From contig JAFWZP010000009.1 of the NCBI GenBank assembly GCA_017522255.1, positions 1 through 34,133 of the forward strand: a DNA stretch of 34,133 bases. The letters are read 5' to 3'. Shown piece after piece: positions 15,984 to 25,606 of the stretch (position 1 is its first letter; every line of letters begins with the position of its first letter). The DNA comes from Bacteroidales bacterium (lineage in GTDB: Bacteria > Bacteroidota > Bacteroidia > Bacteroidales > P3). A program made the translations under genes and the position numbers. Under the pieces are notes generated by a model. It did not search any database. It saw nothing but the letters and a program-made list of their open reading frames with translations, and was not told where the DNA came from.

Positions 15984-16017
15984 AAAAAAAATGGGAACGA
16001 CAATTCTACGAATTGCC
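15984..16017 (-). terminator. Terminator-like hairpin after the CHU_C protein gene
   Basis: GACAATTC (15999-16006) pairs with GAATTGCC (16010-16017, one G-U) around a 3-nt loop. On the minus strand a run of eight T follows after about 7 bases. It lies 24 bases beyond the gene's stop. Its GAATTGCC arm is also found in the stem at 11759-11794. Confidence 0.55.
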
Positions 16018-16041
16018 ACAGCTATTAGATAATATCAACAC

Positions 16042-18054
16042 CTAAAGTACCATAACCGTTCCTTTTTGAACATAACTTGTACCATCGGTAAATGTACAAT
16101 ATACAACATATACATAAGCTCCCTGCTGGACATATTTTCCCTCATAAGTTCCATTCCAGCCTTGATTTATATCATTGGTTTCGAACATCAATATTCCCAA
16201 TCGATTATATACTTGCAAATGATATCCCTTGCTATCTGCGAAAGTCAACATCGGTTTGAATATATTATTGTTATCCAACTGAGGAGTAAATGCATTAGGC
16301 ACCCACACCTCCCCTTTCCTACTAAAGGACACATAGGGCGATTGGGCTGAGTCGCGAAACATATAATTAGAACTATCGCCTTGATATGCAACCATTTTAT
16401 AACACACTCCTTCTGACAATTCCAAAGTATTTTCTGCGTCATCACAATAATAATCAGTATCCGATGATATTAGTCCAAGCAATTGCCACTGCTCATCACT
16501 CTTTTTCTTTTTATACACCTTGTAATATTTAACCGAGTCCCAACCAACATAATCGGTTCTAATGACACAATTGATATTATTTTCTTGCCTCAAGATTAAG
16601 AATATAGGATTCACTTCGTTTGATTTTTTTTCACTTATGCCACATTCATCTTTTACAGCAAGATAATAGGAATATTTTTTATTTAACACATCTACATCAT
16701 AATCTCGATAAGTCAAAAACTCACCTCCTGAGGGATAAATATAATCGTATAACACATAGGGTTGCGAGTTCTCTTTGCGGTAGAGTAAATATTCTGAAGT
16801 TATGAACGATGTGTCGACGTAAAACAGCAAATCAACAGCCGAATTATCATTGTTGACAGTGGCATAACGGGTATATAAAAACTTGGCAGAATTTGGAACC
16901 AACAAGTTTATAACCAATATATTTGATTCCGACAATTTTGTAGATGTCTGGTCGATTGCCACCACTTTTATTTCTACTTTCTCGGTAGTTTCCGGAACAT
17001 CAAAGCTATATTCCAAATCAAGTTCATTGCCATTTATAGTACCTATCTGCACAAAGTCGTCGGAATCGTTGTATCTCACGTAAACAATATAATGAAGCAA
17101 TCCGTTAGGCATATTGATATATTCATTCCAGCTCACACGTATAGTATTACTACAGTCTACTGCATTACCTTTCAACACTATATTGTGATAATACGGAGTA
17201 AGGGCACTTGCTGTAAAACACGAGTCGAACGCATAAATACGATAGTCGTAAACTTTTGAAGGTGTTTTTAAAGTATCTGTATATGAAGTATTATATTTTC
17301 CATATATGGTATCCAGTGCCATACACGGATTTCCTTGACATATAAAATATCCCCAAATATCGCTATCGGGACTTGGGTTCCAAGTTAATTTTATTTGTTG
17401 CAAGTCCTCTGTTACGGTTATTACCTCAAGCGAGCAAGGTGATGTGGGCATAGGATCTCTGAAAAGTGAACCTTTTGTATGCGACATTGCCAACGTGTCC
17501 GTTCCTTTCATCAAAAGGATGCGATACATAATAGTGTCGTTGCAAACCGACCTACGTATAGTGTCGCTATACATAAGCTCGTCGGTGATATTGATTTGTT
17601 GCCAATCGGTTTTGTTTTGAATTTTTCGATGTATTGCATAATACCCACTATCCGTATTCGCAATAGTCGGCGAGTTCCATATCAAAAACGCTATCAATGC
17701 TTCCGAACTAATATCGGAAACATCCGGATATATTGATTCCACAGAATCGACGTATGTAAGGTTATTTTGAACATACATCATTATTCTATACTTCTGCACA
17801 GAGGTATTGTTTTCAGCATCTGTATCTATCCAAAAGTTTGTTGCATAATCGGTTATCGTTGCAACCGAACGATATTCCAATTCCTGATATTTTTCTATCA
17901 CACAGCTGTCAAACGAATTTTCGTTACCGGTATAGTTCCATTGCAAAAATACATCACCACTCTCGCCCACCATTATTTTTGTAAAATGGAGGCTTTGCGA
18001 ATGGACACACATTGCAATTATCAATAATACTATAGCGGTTATTATCCGTTTCAT
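16042..18054 (-). CDS. Secreted fibronectin-type protein with C-terminal T9SS sorting domain (CHU_C-like)
   Basis: The protein is 670 residues. A signal peptide (MKRIITAIVLLIIAMCVHSQ) is followed by several beta-sandwich, fibronectin-III-like repeats, seen as recurrent blocks such as LTWNPSPDSDIWGYFICQ and IRVSWNEYINMPNGLLHYIV. The last 88 residues (from about 583) form a gliding-motility-associated C-terminal domain: VWVPNAFTPQ, then YHLQVYNRLGILMFET, GWNGTYEG and QQGAYVYVVYCTFTDG. This domain type directs type IX secretion (type B signal), so the protein is inferred to reach the cell surface or medium. No catalytic motif is visible; an adhesin or surface scaffold is likely. It is a single gene, divergent from the kor operon. 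Confidence 0.9.
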   Translation of the reverse strand: MKRIITAIVLLIIAMCVHSQSLHFTKIMVGESGDVFLQWNYTGNENSFDSCVIEKYQELEYRSVATITDYATNFWIDTDAENNTSVQKYRIMMYVQNNLTYVDSVESIYPDVSDISSEALIAFLIWNSPTIANTDSGYYAIHRKIQNKTDWQQINITDELMYSDTIRRSVCNDTIMYRILLMKGTDTLAMSHTKGSLFRDPMPTSPCSLEVITVTEDLQQIKLTWNPSPDSDIWGYFICQGNPCMALDTIYGKYNTSYTDTLKTPSKVYDYRIYAFDSCFTASALTPYYHNIVLKGNAVDCSNTIRVSWNEYINMPNGLLHYIVYVRYNDSDDFVQIGTINGNELDLEYSFDVPETTEKVEIKVVAIDQTSTKLSESNILVINLLVPNSAKFLYTRYATVNNDNSAVDLLFYVDTSFITSEYLLYRKENSQPYVLYDYIYPSGGEFLTYRDYDVDVLNKKYSYYLAVKDECGISEKKSNEVNPIFLILRQENNINCVIRTDYVGWDSVKYYKVYKKKKSDEQWQLLGLISSDTDYYCDDAENTLELSEGVCYKMVAYQGDSSNYMFRDSAQSPYVSFSRKGEVWVPNAFTPQLDNNNIFKPMLTFADSKGYHLQVYNRLGILMFETNDINQGWNGTYEGKYVQQGAYVYVVYCTFTDGTSYVQKGTVMVL

Positions 18055-18477
18055 CTAAAAATATTTTTATGCCATAAATAACGCAAAATTTATCCGTTTG
18101 GTGTAAAAGTCTATTATTTTTTTCGCTAAACAATATTCTAAAGCAATTTTTGAAACATTTTTTTTTGGCAATGTATCTAAAAAAATTGTTAGCTATATGT
18201 CGAAGTTATTTTTTTATATCAAAAACAATCATCAAAACATAATAAATCACACCAATCGAAGCAAAAGAATGGTCGAAAAGTGAAGTCTAAAAGATTTTTT
18301 GATATTATAATAGAAAAAAAGCGACAGAAGTATTATTCAATAAATCAATAGTATAAAAGAAAAGAAAGAAAACGGTGAAAAGATTTTTTCAAAAAACAAT
18401 TATATGTCAGAAAAAAATCGTAACTTTGCCATTCCAAAATACAGAAAAAAAATATAAATCCTATAAAACTAAATAAT
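18055..18477. other. Divergent intergenic region before the kor operon
   Basis: This 423-base, very AT-rich spacer has a near-match -7 box for the minus-strand CHU_C gene at 18083-18092 (one extra base) and the kor operon box at 18421-18429. No ORF, repeat or structured RNA was recognised between them. Confidence 0.6.
18421..18429 (+). promoter_or_regulatory. kor/vor operon -7 box
   Basis: TAACTTTGC matches TAnnTTTGY and lies about 50 bases before the korD ATG. The -33 position holds no clear TTTG. Confidence 0.6.
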
Positions 18478-18696
18478 ATGGCAGTAAAAGGAGAAATTGT
18501 TATTGACAGAGAACGTTGCAAAGGCTGTGCGGTATGCGTAGGAGCATGTCCAAATGCAGTTATTGCATTGTCGAAAAATGTAAACAGCAAAGGCTACAAC
18601 TATGCCGAAGCAGTAAAAGATGAATGCATAGGTTGTGCAAGCTGTGCTATTGTATGCCCCGATGGTGTAATATCCGTCTATAGAGCAAAATTATAA
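18478..18696 (+). CDS. korD: 2-oxoacid:ferredoxin oxidoreductase, ferredoxin-like delta subunit
   Basis: This 72-residue protein has two [4Fe-4S] sites. Cys 14, 17, 20 and 24 form the first CxxCxxCxxxCP set and Cys 50, 53, 56 and 60 the second. It passes electrons from the oxidoreductase core to ferredoxin. It leads a four-gene operon (gaps of 22, 4 and 20 bases). The substrate cannot be settled from the sequence: the set is 2-oxoglutarate- or 2-oxoisovalerate-type (Kor/Vor), and the delta subunit is standard for both. Confidence 0.9.
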   Translation: MAVKGEIVIDRERCKGCAVCVGACPNAVIALSKNVNSKGYNYAEAVKDECIGCASCAIVCPDGVISVYRAKL

Positions 18697-18718
18697 ACAG
18701 TTAAAAGGAATATAAGAA

Positions 18719-19804
18719 ATGGCAAAAGAATTAAAATTAATGAAGGGTAATGAAGCTATTGCCCAAGCAATGATTGCCAGTGGTTGCGATGGTTATTTTG
18801 GCTATCCTATCACTCCTCAGTCGGAAGTAATGGAAACACTTATGGCAGAAAAACCATGGGAAACAACAGGAATGGTAGTTTTGCAAGCCGAAAGTGAAGT
18901 TGCTTCTATTAATATGGTATATGGTGGAGCAGCTACAGGAAAAAAAGTAGCTACATCGTCGTCGTCTCCCGGAATCAGTTTGATGCAAGAAGGATTAACT
19001 TATTTGGCAGGAGCCGAAATACCATGTTTAATTATTAACGTTATGCGTGGTGGTCCCGGATTGGGAACTATCCAACCTTCGCAATCTGACTATTTCCAAT
19101 CTACCAAAGGTGGTGGACATGGCGATTACCAATTGTTTACTTTAGCACCTGCATCGGTACAAGAAATGTACGACTTTGTATTCGAAGCATGGGATATAGC
19201 ATACAAATATCGCAATCCTGTTCTTATCCTTTCGGATGGTGCTATCGGACAATGCATGGAAAAATTGTACACACGTGATTATATTCCACGTTGGACAGAA
19301 GAAGAACGCCGTGCAAATGCTCCTTGGGGCACTTGGGGAAAACCTGCAGAACGCGGTCATAACATCGTTACTTCGTTGGAATTGGATTCAGCAAAACAAG
19401 AAGTTTTCAACCACAAATTACAAGCCAAATATCGCGTAATGGAAGAAAACGAATGCCGTTACGAAGAAATCATGTGCGATGATGCTGAATATATATTTGT
19501 AGCATACGGTTCGTCTTCTCGTATAAGCATGAAAGCAGTACAAATGGCACGCGAAAAAGGTATCAAAGTCGGATTGTTCCGTCCTATCACTTTGTATCCT
19601 TTCCCCAAAAAAGCATTGGCAGAACGTGCTAAACAAGTAAAAGGTATTCTTACAGTAGAAATGAGTGCCGGACAAATGGTAGAAGATGTACGTTTGGCAA
19701 CAGAATGCAACGTAAAAGTTGAACATTTTGGTCGTTTCGGAGGTATAATACCTACCCCAACAGAAGTATTGGAAGCATTAGAAAATCAAATTATAAAAGG
19801 ATAA
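18719..19804 (+). CDS. korA: 2-oxoacid:ferredoxin oxidoreductase alpha subunit (KorA/VorB type)
   Basis: This is the pyrimidine-binding half of the thiamine-diphosphate enzyme, 361 residues. GYFGYPITPQSEVMETL (residues about 20-36), QAESEVASINMVYGGAATGKKVATSSSSPG and MRGGPGLGTIQPSQSDY are the family signatures. A transketolase C-like segment follows (AYGSSSRISMKAVQMAREKG). With the beta and gamma subunits it oxidatively decarboxylates a 2-oxoacid to acyl-CoA, or works in reverse with reduced ferredoxin. In Bacteroidota this gene is often annotated as VorB, so the symbol is provisional. Oxygen-sensitive enzymes of this class fit an anaerobic lifestyle. Confidence 0.93.
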   Translation: MAKELKLMKGNEAIAQAMIASGCDGYFGYPITPQSEVMETLMAEKPWETTGMVVLQAESEVASINMVYGGAATGKKVATSSSSPGISLMQEGLTYLAGAEIPCLIINVMRGGPGLGTIQPSQSDYFQSTKGGGHGDYQLFTLAPASVQEMYDFVFEAWDIAYKYRNPVLILSDGAIGQCMEKLYTRDYIPRWTEEERRANAPWGTWGKPAERGHNIVTSLELDSAKQEVFNHKLQAKYRVMEENECRYEEIMCDDAEYIFVAYGSSSRISMKAVQMAREKGIKVGLFRPITLYPFPKKALAERAKQVKGILTVEMSAGQMVEDVRLATECNVKVEHFGRFGGIIPTPTEVLEALENQIIKG

Positions 19805-19808
19805 CAAG

Positions 19809-20630
19809 ATGAACACAGATATAGTAAAACCCGAAAATTTGGTTTATTCGAGAACCAAGGTATTGACTGATGCTACAATGCACTACTGTCCGGGTTGTGG
19901 TCACGGTACTACTCACCGTATTGTAGCCGAAGTAATAGAAGAATTAGGCATTCAAGATCAAACAGTAGGCGTAGCTCCTGTAGGATGCTCGGTATTAGCT
20001 TACAACTATTTTGATGTCGATTTTCAAGAAGCAGCTCACGGTCGTGCTCCAGCATTGGCAACAGCTGTAAAACGTTTGAACCCCAATTTATATGTATTCA
20101 CATATCAAGGTGATGGCGACCTTGCAGCTATCGGTACTGCCGAAACTATACACGCTGCCAACCGTGGTGAAAACATCACTATGGTATTTGTAAACAATGG
20201 TATATATGGTATGACCGGTGGTCAAATGGCTCCTACCACCCTTGTAGGTATGAAGAGTGCCACCACTCCATACGGTCGTAACGTAGAGTTGAACGGCTAT
20301 CCTTTGCGTCTTACCGAAATATTGGCTACATTGCCAGGTACATATTTTGTAACTCGTCAAAGCGTTCATACTCCTGCTGCAGTACGCAAAGCTAAAAAAG
20401 CTATCAAGCAAGCTTTCGAAAACCAAAAATTGAAAAAAGGTCTTTCTTTCGTAGAAATAGTATCGAACTGCAACAGCGGTTGGAAGATGACCCCGGTACA
20501 AGCCAACAAATGGATGGAAGAAAACATGTTCCCCAACTACCCTATCGGCGATATAAAAGTTGAAGGTAAATTGGTAGAAGGCATAGGTCTTGACCGTCTT
20601 GTTGTCAGCAGTCCATTATCAGTAAAATAA
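19809..20630 (+). CDS. korB: 2-oxoacid:ferredoxin oxidoreductase beta subunit (TPP-binding)
   Basis: This 273-residue protein carries the thiamine diphosphate site. GDGDLAAIG begins at residue 101 and NNGIYGMTGGQMAPTT at 129, giving the GDG-X26-NN motif. The N-terminal HYCPGCGHGTTHRI (residues about 25-38) carries conserved Cys of the beta subunit. It starts 4 bases after the alpha-subunit stop. The usual length for this subunit is about 270-290. Confidence 0.94.
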   Translation: MNTDIVKPENLVYSRTKVLTDATMHYCPGCGHGTTHRIVAEVIEELGIQDQTVGVAPVGCSVLAYNYFDVDFQEAAHGRAPALATAVKRLNPNLYVFTYQGDGDLAAIGTAETIHAANRGENITMVFVNNGIYGMTGGQMAPTTLVGMKSATTPYGRNVELNGYPLRLTEILATLPGTYFVTRQSVHTPAAVRKAKKAIKQAFENQKLKKGLSFVEIVSNCNSGWKMTPVQANKWMEENMFPNYPIGDIKVEGKLVEGIGLDRLVVSSPLSVK

Positions 20631-20650
20631 CAAATTAATACAGAAGTAAA

Positions 20651-21202
20651 ATGACAGAAGAAATCATTATAGCCGGATTTGGAGGACAAGGTGTTCTTTC
20701 TATGGGAAAAATCCTTGCCTACTCAGGCGTTATGCAAGATAAAGAAGTAAGCTGGATGCCTTCTTATGGTCCTGAAATGCGTGGTGGTACAGCCAACGTA
20801 TCTGTTATCATCAGCGACGAACGTATCAGCTCGCCTATCATCAACCAATTTGATACTGCTATCATCCTTAACCAACAATCGTTGGATAAATTTGAAAGTA
20901 GCGTTAAACCCGGTGGTGTATTGCTTTACGACCCAAATGGTATAACCCACGAACCTACTCGTAAAGACATCAATATCTACAAAGTAGCTGCTGCTGAAAA
21001 AGCTGCAGAATTGGGTATGGCAAAAGTATTCAATATGATTATTCTTGGTGCTTTCTTGAAAGTAAAACCTGTGGTTACCGAAGAATTTATCGAAAAAGGA
21101 TTACAAAAATCATTACCAGAACGTCACCACAAATTGATACCTGAAAACCTTAAAGCAGTTCAAACAGGTAAAGAATTGGTTGAAGCAGTTCAAACTTTGT
21201 AA
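20651..21202 (+). CDS. korC: 2-oxoacid:ferredoxin oxidoreductase gamma subunit
   Basis: This 183-residue subunit opens with AGFGGQGVLSMGKILAYSG (residues about 8-26) and continues with PSYGPEMRGGTANVSVIIS, both diagnostic of the gamma subunit, which contacts CoA and closes the active site. It is the last gene of the operon, ended by the terminator at 21275-21311. Confidence 0.94.
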   Translation: MTEEIIIAGFGGQGVLSMGKILAYSGVMQDKEVSWMPSYGPEMRGGTANVSVIISDERISSPIINQFDTAIILNQQSLDKFESSVKPGGVLLYDPNGITHEPTRKDINIYKVAAAEKAAELGMAKVFNMIILGAFLKVKPVVTEEFIEKGLQKSLPERHHKLIPENLKAVQTGKELVEAVQTL

Positions 21203-21274
21203 GTATAACTTTATCGACGATCTAACAAATAAGCATAGTCGAGAAAAGATACCATTACAATAAATATAATGTAA

Positions 21275-21311
21275 AAAACCGAAGCAAATACAACGCTTCG
21301 GTTTTATTTTT
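21275..21311 (+). terminator. kor operon intrinsic terminator
   Basis: AAAACCGAAGC (21275-21285) pairs perfectly with GCTTCGGTTTT (21295-21305) around a 9-nt loop and is followed by a T-rich tract. Confidence 0.9.
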
Positions 21312-21467
21312 TGCCTAAATGGAAGATAGCAAATCCAAAAAAACGTTCAATATCACATTTAGCATTAAGCACTATAAATCAGAAATAACGACGGAGTATC
21401 GAATAAATTTCACAACATTGTTTGTAAGTTAGTAGCTGTTTTACTTTTATATTTTGATTTTTTTTTG

Positions 21468-21476
21468 TAACTTTGC
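21468..21476 (+). promoter_or_regulatory. typA promoter -7 box
   Basis: TAACTTTGC matches TAnnTTTGY and lies about 36 bases before the typA ATG. The -33 region is T-rich without a clear TTTG. Confidence 0.6.
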
Positions 21477-21511
21477 ACGATTTTTTAATGAGCGTAAAAC
21501 AATAAATATAT

Positions 21512-23338
21512 ATGCAAAACATTCGTAACATAGCAATTATAGCACATGTCGACCATGGCAAAACCACATTGGTAGACCGTATGCTACACCAAGCAAAATT
21601 GTTTAGAGAAAATCAAGAAACAGCTAATTTGATACTCGATAATAACGACTTGGAACGAGAAAGAGGTATCACTATATTATCAAAAAACGTATCGGTAAAC
21701 TATAAAGGTACTAAAATAAATATAATAGACACCCCCGGACACAGCGATTTTGGTGGCGAGGTGGAACGTGTGCTTAATATGGCCGACGGAGTATTGTTGG
21801 TAGTAGATGCTTTTGAAGGACCTATGCCTCAAACACGTTTTGTATTGCAAAAAGCCATAGAGCTTAACCTTAAACCAATAGTGGTTATAAACAAAGTGGA
21901 CAAACCAAACTGCACTCCCGAACTCACTCAAGAAGCCGTGTTCGACCTAATGTTTAACCTTGGTGCCAACGAAGAACAGCTCGACTTTCCCACTGCATAT
22001 GGTTCGTCGAAACAAGGATGGATGAGTAGCGATTGGAACACACCTACCGAAGACATTTCGTATTTGATGGATTTGATAGTGGAACACATACCTGCACCAA
22101 AAACAAATGATGGTAATACTCAAATGATGATTTCGTCGCTCGACTATAGCTCATATATAGGACGCATCGCGGTGGGACGTTTGCAAAGAGGATCTTTAAA
22201 GGCAGGACAAGACGTTATGCTGGTAAAACGCGACGGCACTCAAATAAAATCCAAAATAAAAGAACTTTATGTGTTTGAAGGATTAGGTAAAGAACGAATC
22301 AAAGAGCCTATTGAAGCAGGTGAAATAACAGCTGTATTATTAGATTTGGACAAAAACATCAACTTCGAAATAGGAGATTCGGTATGTGATATAGACAATC
22401 CCGAACCTTTGAAACCTATAAAAATAGACGAACCTACTATGAGTATGCTATTTACCATCAACAATTCGCCATTTTTTGGCAAAGAAGGTAAATACGTTAC
22501 CTCACGACACATACGCGAACGTTTATACAAAGAATTGGAAAAAAACCTTGCTATGCGTATCGAAGAAACCGATAGTCCGGATTCGTTGATAGTGTATGGT
22601 CGTGGCATACTACACCTTTCTATTTTGATAGAAACAATGAGAAGAGAAGGCTACGAGCTACAAGTTGGTCAACCAAAAGTAATTATAAAAGAGATAGATG
22701 GCAAGAAATGCGAACCCATTGAACAACTTACAATATTGGTTCCCGAAGAATTTTCGAGCAAAGTAATAGATATAGTTACACGCAGAAAAGGCGAAGTAAG
22801 CACCATCGACACCAAAGGCGACCGTGTGCAACTCGAGTTTACTATTCCATCGAGGGGTATAATAGGATTGCGAAACAACCTGCTTACTGTAAGCAACGGC
22901 GAAGCTATAATAGCACACCGCTTTAAGGCTTTCGAACCATGGAAAGGCGAAATGGGAACATACAAGATGGGAGCACTTATTGCCAAAGAAACAGGAACAT
23001 CTACTGCATACAGCATAAGCAAACTGCAAGACCGTGGACAATTCTTTATCGAACCGGGCGAAGAGGTATATACCGGACAAGTGGTGGGAGAAGGTTTGAG
23101 ACCCGATACCGACATAGTGATAAACGTAATAGTGGCAAAGAACCTTACTAATATGCGTAGCAAGAGTGCCGATGATAAATCAACCACTATACCTGCAACA
23201 AAATTCTCGCTCGAAGAGGCTATGGAATACATTCGCGAAGACGAATATTTGGAAATAACCCCGCAATCGTTGCGAATAAGAAAAATAATACTCGACGAAA
23301 CTCAACGAAAAAGAGCTTCGAAAAACGAAGAAGAATAG
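21512..23338 (+). CDS. typA: Ribosome-associated GTPase TypA/BipA
   Basis: This translational GTPase binds the 70S ribosome and supports stress growth and late large-subunit assembly. The G1 motif AHVDHGKT is at residues 11-18, RERGIT near 49, G3 DTPGH at 73-77 and G4 NKVD at 127-130. The EF-G-like domain V and a unique C-terminal part follow ([18 protein letters not shown]-like [11 protein letters not shown]). The protein has 608 residues, a normal length. It is monocistronic, with a promoter at 21468-21476 and a terminator at 23363-23399. Confidence 0.97.
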   Translation: MQNIRNIAIIAHVDHGKTTLVDRMLHQAKLFRENQETANLILDNNDLERERGITILSKNVSVNYKGTKINIIDTPGHSDFGGEVERVLNMADGVLLVVDAFEGPMPQTRFVLQKAIELNLKPIVVINKVDKPNCTPELTQEAVFDLMFNLGANEEQLDFPTAYGSSKQGWMSSDWNTPTEDISYLMDLIVEHIPAPKTNDGNTQMMISSLDYSSYIGRIAVGRLQRGSLKAGQDVMLVKRDGTQIKSKIKELYVFEGLGKERIKEPIEAGEITAVLLDLDKNINFEIGDSVCDIDNPEPLKPIKIDEPTMSMLFTINNSPFFGKEGKYVTSRHIRERLYKELEKNLAMRIEETDSPDSLIVYGRGILHLSILIETMRREGYELQVGQPKVIIKEIDGKKCEPIEQLTILVPEEFSSKVIDIVTRRKGEVSTIDTKGDRVQLEFTIPSRGIIGLRNNLLTVSNGEAIIAHRFKAFEPWKGEMGTYKMGALIAKETGTSTAYSISKLQDRGQFFIEPGEEVYTGQVVGEGLRPDTDIVINVIVAKNLTNMRSKSADDKSTTIPATKFSLEEAMEYIREDEYLEITPQSLRIRKIILDETQRKRASKNEEE

Positions 23339-23362
23339 TTTTTTTTCAAAATATTTATTTTT

Positions 23363-23399
23363 AAAGGACATGCTATCTCTTAAGTTGCGTGTCCTTTTT
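23363..23399 (+). terminator. typA intrinsic terminator
   Basis: AAAGGACATGC (23363-23373) pairs with GCGTGTCCTTT (23387-23397, one G-U) and continues into a T-run. Confidence 0.88.
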
Positions 23400-23416
23400 A
23401 ATCTCTTGCTATATGT

Positions 23417-23446
23417 CATACTTTTGGGTCAAAACTCCCATGTTTA
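23417..23446. repeat. Dispersed repeat copy shared with 180-209
   Basis: Both places read CATACTTT, then one variable base, then GGGTCAAAACTCCCATG and a TTA-containing stretch. The two copies are more than 23 kb apart, both in intergenic DNA. This indicates a dispersed genomic repeat of unknown function. Confidence 0.75.
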
Positions 23447-23544
23447 CTGATTGTAAGTAGCATAGTTTGACATCCGTAATTCCGTTGACCTGAAAAATAG
23501 TAAATCTCATACCAAAAAAATCGTAGCCTTTTCAAAAAAAATCG

Positions 23545-23553
23545 TATCTTTGT
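23545..23553 (+). promoter_or_regulatory. -7 box for the GT-C-like gene run
   Basis: TATCTTTGT matches TAnnTTTGY and lies about 59 bases before the ATG at 23612. The preceding ATCG context is shared with the other TATCTTTG boxes in the window. Confidence 0.55.
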
Positions 23554-23611
23554 AGAATATAAAAACAGCACATAAGGCTATAAAACCATAGCAAACAAAT
23601 CGTTACACAAA

Positions 23612-25225
23612 ATGAATAGTAATATTTTCGACAAAAAACATTGGATAGTGGCTATAGTTGCCATAGCGGTTGTGGGCGTAGTGGTGCAATACCGATATAT
23701 GAACGAGTTTCCGGCATTCATACACTCGTGGAGCCAAACCGACCGTTATTCGATAGCCATAGGTTTTTTGAACAACGATTTTGACCTCTTTCACCCCGAA
23801 ACACTGATATACAATAAGCAATTTCCACATTGGTGGAAAACCGATAGCGGTAGCACCATTACATCGGTAGACCTTCCGCTGATGGAATACATAGTGGCAA
23901 CCATTATGAAACTGACAGACAGCACACAGCCATGGATATTCCGATTATGCACATTTTTGGCTTCTTTGACAGCTGTGTGGTTCGTATACCTTTTGGGAAG
24001 ACGACTTGGAGGTCATTGGCTCAAAGGTTTATTAGTAGCTATGGTGGCCATCACTTCGCCTGTGTTTACCTACTATGCCAATGGTTTTATCCCCTCCATA
24101 CCGGCAATAGCCTTTTCATCTGCAGCGCTATGGCTATATAGCAAGCACTTGAATAATGGTAGCAAAACTAAATACTTCAACCTTTCTGTCCTCATGCTTA
24201 CGCTAAGCGTATTGGTACGCATGTCTCTAGCAGTAGTACTGGTAGCAGTGTTGGCATTTGAATTTTTAAGATTTTTGCGAAAAGAAACCTCTCTGTGGAA
24301 CAAAGTTCCTGCCACAATACTATCGGCAATAGCCATATTGAGTTATATGCTATGGAACAAATATTTGCGAGAAATGTACGACACTATGTTTTTGAGTGGT
24401 TTGATGCCTGCCGACAGCCTTGGAGAAACCATAGACCTTCTAAAACAAGCTGCCGACAATTGGAAATATCAATACTTTAGCCAATTTCAACAATATATAT
24501 TGGCAACTGTAGCTATCGCAGCTATAGGGTTTGGCATATATCGACGATGCACAAACATTTGCAAACAAACATCTATGAAACACAAACCACTATCGCTATG
24601 GTGGCTTTGGGCTTTATGTATGATAGGCTATACTATGTTTGTGATTGTTATGGTCAAGCAAGCCCCTGATCACGACTATTATTTCCTCGACACCCTATTC
24701 CTCCCTACCCTACTGCTACTTATGCTACTACTAAAAGCCACACCCAATATACCAAACAAAGTTATAGCCACTGCAATGGTCTTTATCTTGATAGGCACAG
24801 CCACTACCAAAATGACCGTAGATGTGGCCAAGAACCAAAAAGTTCGTCGCGACTACAACGACCGTTCTTACCAAACAGCCCAAAACTATCAAGGAGCCGA
24901 AGAGTTTTTGGATACTCAAGGGGTGCCGCACGATGCCAAGATACTTGCATTATACGCCTATCCGCAAAACACACCTTTTATACTGATGAACCGCAAAGGA
25001 TATACCGAAATGTGGTACGACGAAGATATAATAGAAGCCGGACTTTACACCTTTGACTATGACTATATAGTGATAGAAAACGACCGCTATCGCAAAGAGT
25101 TTGACTATCATCGCAAATACCTCAACCGTTTGCAACGCATTGCCGACAACGGCAAAATAGCACTATGCCGATATACCGACACAGTAGTGTGCATCACTGC
25201 TGACGATTTTTTTGAACACAAATAA
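23612..25225 (+). CDS. Polytopic GT-C-like membrane glycosyltransferase (ArnT/PMT-like), substrate unknown
   Basis: The protein is 537 residues with about ten or more hydrophobic segments and a soluble C-terminal domain of about 120 residues. After the first membrane segment, the loop IHSWSQTDRYSIA contains an Asp placed like the catalytic Asp of GT-C enzymes that use polyprenyl-phosphate sugars. A second acidic loop (QAPDHDYYFLDTLFLP) is also typical. The family is inferred from this topology and layout; donor and acceptor are unknown. It starts a run with a cupin, an HD phosphohydrolase, rdgB and an outer-membrane protein, which gives no clear pathway. The ATG at 23612 follows the -7 box by 59 bases. 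Confidence 0.7.
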   Translation: MNSNIFDKKHWIVAIVAIAVVGVVVQYRYMNEFPAFIHSWSQTDRYSIAIGFLNNDFDLFHPETLIYNKQFPHWWKTDSGSTITSVDLPLMEYIVATIMKLTDSTQPWIFRLCTFLASLTAVWFVYLLGRRLGGHWLKGLLVAMVAITSPVFTYYANGFIPSIPAIAFSSAALWLYSKHLNNGSKTKYFNLSVLMLTLSVLVRMSLAVVLVAVLAFEFLRFLRKETSLWNKVPATILSAIAILSYMLWNKYLREMYDTMFLSGLMPADSLGETIDLLKQAADNWKYQYFSQFQQYILATVAIAAIGFGIYRRCTNICKQTSMKHKPLSLWWLWALCMIGYTMFVIVMVKQAPDHDYYFLDTLFLPTLLLLMLLLKATPNIPNKVIATAMVFILIGTATTKMTVDVAKNQKVRRDYNDRSYQTAQNYQGAEEFLDTQGVPHDAKILALYAYPQNTPFILMNRKGYTEMWYDEDIIEAGLYTFDYDYIVIENDRYRKEFDYHRKYLNRLQRIADNGKIALCRYTDTVVCITADDFFEHK

Positions 25226-25251
25226 TGTAAACATATAAAACATTAATAATC

Positions 25252-25596
25252 ATGATAAAGCTAAAAAACGAAATAGAAACAATAAAAGTAGAAAATAGTG
25301 GCAATATAGAAGGCACAATATACAAAGAAATGGTGCTTACACCAACCGAAATGATGGATAAAGCCTTAATGTTTAGCCGAATTGTGATACCGGCAGGCAG
25401 TTGCATAAAAGAACATCCTCATAACCCCGAAGCCGAAATATACTACATATTGGAAGGCGAAGTGGAAGTAGCCGACAACGGTAGCAAAGCCACACTACAC
25501 AGCGGCGATGTGGTATTTACCGGAGGTGGCGACACCCATAGCATAAAAAACATAGGCACCACCAATGCTGTGTTTATGGCTGTAATACTGAAATAA
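25252..25596 (+). CDS. Small cupin-domain protein
   Basis: This single-domain cupin of 114 residues has the first cupin motif visible as HPHNPEAEIYYILEGEVE, with two His and a Glu placed to bind a metal. The second motif (GDVVFTGGGDTHSIKN) supplies the further His. Substrate and activity cannot be predicted from the sequence. It lies 26 bases after the membrane protein gene and 10 before the HD phosphohydrolase gene. Confidence 0.88.
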   Translation: MIKLKNEIETIKVENSGNIEGTIYKEMVLTPTEMMDKALMFSRIVIPAGSCIKEHPHNPEAEIYYILEGEVEVADNGSKATLHSGDVVFTGGGDTHSIKNIGTTNAVFMAVILK

Positions 25597-25606
25597 ACAA
25601 AATACC

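Larger units (their letters stand above)
15248..16041. other. gapA downstream region with repeats and a doubtful small ORF
   Basis: This region of nearly 800 bases contains, in order, the gapA terminator (15364-15397), a 7-bp hairpin (15442-15465), a four-copy 22-bp palindromic array (15593-15668+), a possible 72-residue minus-strand ORF (15674-15892) and a terminator-like hairpin (15984-16017). Everything else is AT-rich spacer. Confidence 0.7.
21203..21511. other. kor-typA intergenic region
   Basis: This 309-base spacer contains the kor operon terminator (21275-21311) and the typA -7 box (21468-21476). Nothing else is recognisable. Confidence 0.75.

Noticed and set aside
22669..23232. 187-codon minus-strand reading frame
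   Set aside because: It is antisense to typA; its composition is that of a shadow frame.
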